The position numbers and the translations under genes are program-made. Below are positions 63,272 to 64,000 of a DNA stretch of 64,000 nt, piece by piece. Positions within the stretch are counted from its first letter, which is position 1. The number at the start of each line of letters is the position of its first letter. The stretch spans positions 1 through 64,000 of the forward strand of contig DATLGL010000045.1 in NCBI GenBank assembly GCA_035540495.1, given 5' to 3'. This DNA comes from DASVEG01 sp035540495 (GTDB lineage Bacteria; Actinomycetota; Acidimicrobiia; Acidimicrobiales; CADCTF01). Below the pieces are notes generated by a model. The model was given only the letters and a program-made list of their open reading frames with translations. It had not been told where the DNA came from and made no database searches.

Positions 63272-63613
63272 TCAGACCGCGTCGACGTCCATCTCGCCGG
63301 TGCGAACGCGCATGAGACGGTCGACGTCGACGATCCAGACCTTGCCATCGCCGATCTTGCCGGTGTGGGCGGAGGCTCGGATCGTGTCCGTCACCTTCTC
63401 CGCGTCGTCGATAGCGCAGAGGACCTCGATGCGCAGCTTGGGGACGAGGTCGACGGTGTACTCCGCGCCCCGGTAGGTCTCGGTGTGGCCGCCTTGGCGG
63501 CCGTACCCCTTGACCTCGGTGACGGTGAGCCCCTGGATGCCGATGCCCTTGAGGCCCTCCTTCACCGAGTCGAGCATGTGCGGCTTGATCACCGCGGTGA
63601 CGAGCTTGATCAT
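63272..63613 (-). CDS. glnB: Nitrogen regulatory PII protein
   Basis: 113 residues (MIKLVTAVIKPHMLDSVKEG). The T-loop has the modifiable tyrosine in TETYRGAEYTVDLVPK, and the C-terminal signature is TGKIGDGKVWIVDVDRLMRV. It senses 2-oxoglutarate and ATP/ADP and blocks AmtB. In actinobacteria this gene (often called glnK) is modified by adenylylation at the T-loop tyrosine. It is 9 nt downstream of amtB, the universal amtB-glnK pairing. Confidence 0.95.
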   Translation of the reverse strand: MIKLVTAVIKPHMLDSVKEGLKGIGIQGLTVTEVKGYGRQGGHTETYRGAEYTVDLVPKLRIEVLCAIDDAEKVTDTIRASAHTGKIGDGKVWIVDVDRLMRVRTGEMDVDAV

Positions 63614-63622
63614 CGGTGCCTC

Positions 63623-64000
63623 CTAGGCGTTGATCGGCGAACGGGTGGACACGACCGGGGTGGGCGCACCCTGCGGGGTGACGTCGGCGCCGTAGCCGGC
63701 CGCCCCGTGCTCGAGGACGTCGAGGCCCTGCAGCTCCTCTTCCTCCGACACCCGGAGGCCGATGGTCGCCTTGATCCCGAGGAACAGCAGGCCGGCAGTG
63801 ACGGCCACGAACGCACCGACCGACACGACACCGATCGCCTGGGCGATCAGCTGGTCGGCGCCGCCGCCGTAGAAGAGGCCGGCCTTCCAGAAGTCGGTGG
63901 TCTCGGTGGCGAAGAGTCCGACGCACAGCGTGCCGAAGGCACCGCAGACGCCGTGGACGGAGATGGCGCCGACCGGATCGTCGATCTTGATGCGGTCGAA
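63623..64000 (-). CDS. amtB: Ammonium transporter, C-terminal part (cut by window edge)
   Basis: The last 125 residues are visible. VGAISVHGVCGAFGTLCVGL carries a conserved pore His. This is followed by a polar loop, a final membrane helix (VGAFVAVTAGLLFLGIKATI) and the cytoplasmic tail LRVSEEEELQGLDVLEHGAA, which is the PII-interacting segment of Amt proteins. The start lies beyond the right edge. It is upstream of glnB in one operon for ammonium uptake under nitrogen limitation. Confidence 0.92.
   Translation of the reverse strand, partial: FDRIKIDDPVGAISVHGVCGAFGTLCVGLFATETTDFWKAGLFYGGGADQLIAQAIGVVSVGAFVAVTAGLLFLGIKATIGLRVSEEEELQGLDVLEHGAAGYGADVTPQGAPTPVVSTRSPINA

Overview
The window is very GC-rich, tightly packed chromosomal DNA. 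It looks like a high-GC actinobacterium, most probably of the Acidimicrobiia type (inference). The grounds are the split PurS/PurQ/PurL enzyme, a dnaK-grpE-dnaJ-hspR operon with HspR-type (HAIR) operators, a BldC-like regulator, an actinobacterial-type arsenate reductase, many GTG starts, very short intergenic regions and sortase-like surface anchors. There are no rRNA, tRNA, IS or CRISPR features, and no clear prophage.

Layout. 1-3.6 kb is an accessory stretch: a MazF-type toxin and its antitoxin with a decayed second antitoxin copy beside them, then an arsenic island (arsR, aquaglyceroporin, arsC, and a divergent arsI). 3.6-9.2 kb holds a CHASE3/HAMP/SpoIIE phosphatase, an orphan substrate-binding lipoprotein, two tiny proteins, a HAD hydrolase, an ACT-malic enzyme and BldC. 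9.3-13.8 kb holds branched-chain amino acid catabolism (a Leu/Val dehydrogenase overlapping a fused E1 alpha-beta) and pyrE. 13.8-27.3 kb is a purine biosynthesis cluster. purA-D-K-E-B-C-S-Q is one head-to-tail chain with 1-4 nt overlaps. purL and purF-purM lie further on, separated by two opposite-strand genes. 27.3-31.1 kb holds a lipoprotein/membrane-protein module, dtd and a membrane metallopeptidase.

31.2-51.8 kb alternates heat-shock and cell-surface genes: clpB; a 1861-residue LPRTG-anchored stalk protein with ten near-identical domains; two paralogous cysteine-rich anchored proteins; hspR-dnaJ-grpE-dnaK; and a 2077-residue secreted protein. That last protein combines a WD40/TolB-like propeller, 22 PLRSV pentapeptides and a gingipain-like cysteine peptidase region. 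HAIR operators precede both clpB and dnaK, which ties them to the HspR encoded between them.

51.8-64 kb holds a large protein with two cyclase domains, a STAND-type ATPase and TPR repeats, resembling soluble adenylyl cyclase. It is followed by a MacB/FtsX-like ABC exporter pair, an ATP-grasp enzyme with an M14 carboxypeptidase, a PI-PLC-like phosphodiesterase, gpmA, and glnB with a partial amtB running off the right edge.

The most unusual items are the PLRSV/caspase-fold giant, the cyclase with complementary half-sites, the paired cysteine-rich surface proteins, and a 43-nt palindrome present twice about 50 kb apart.
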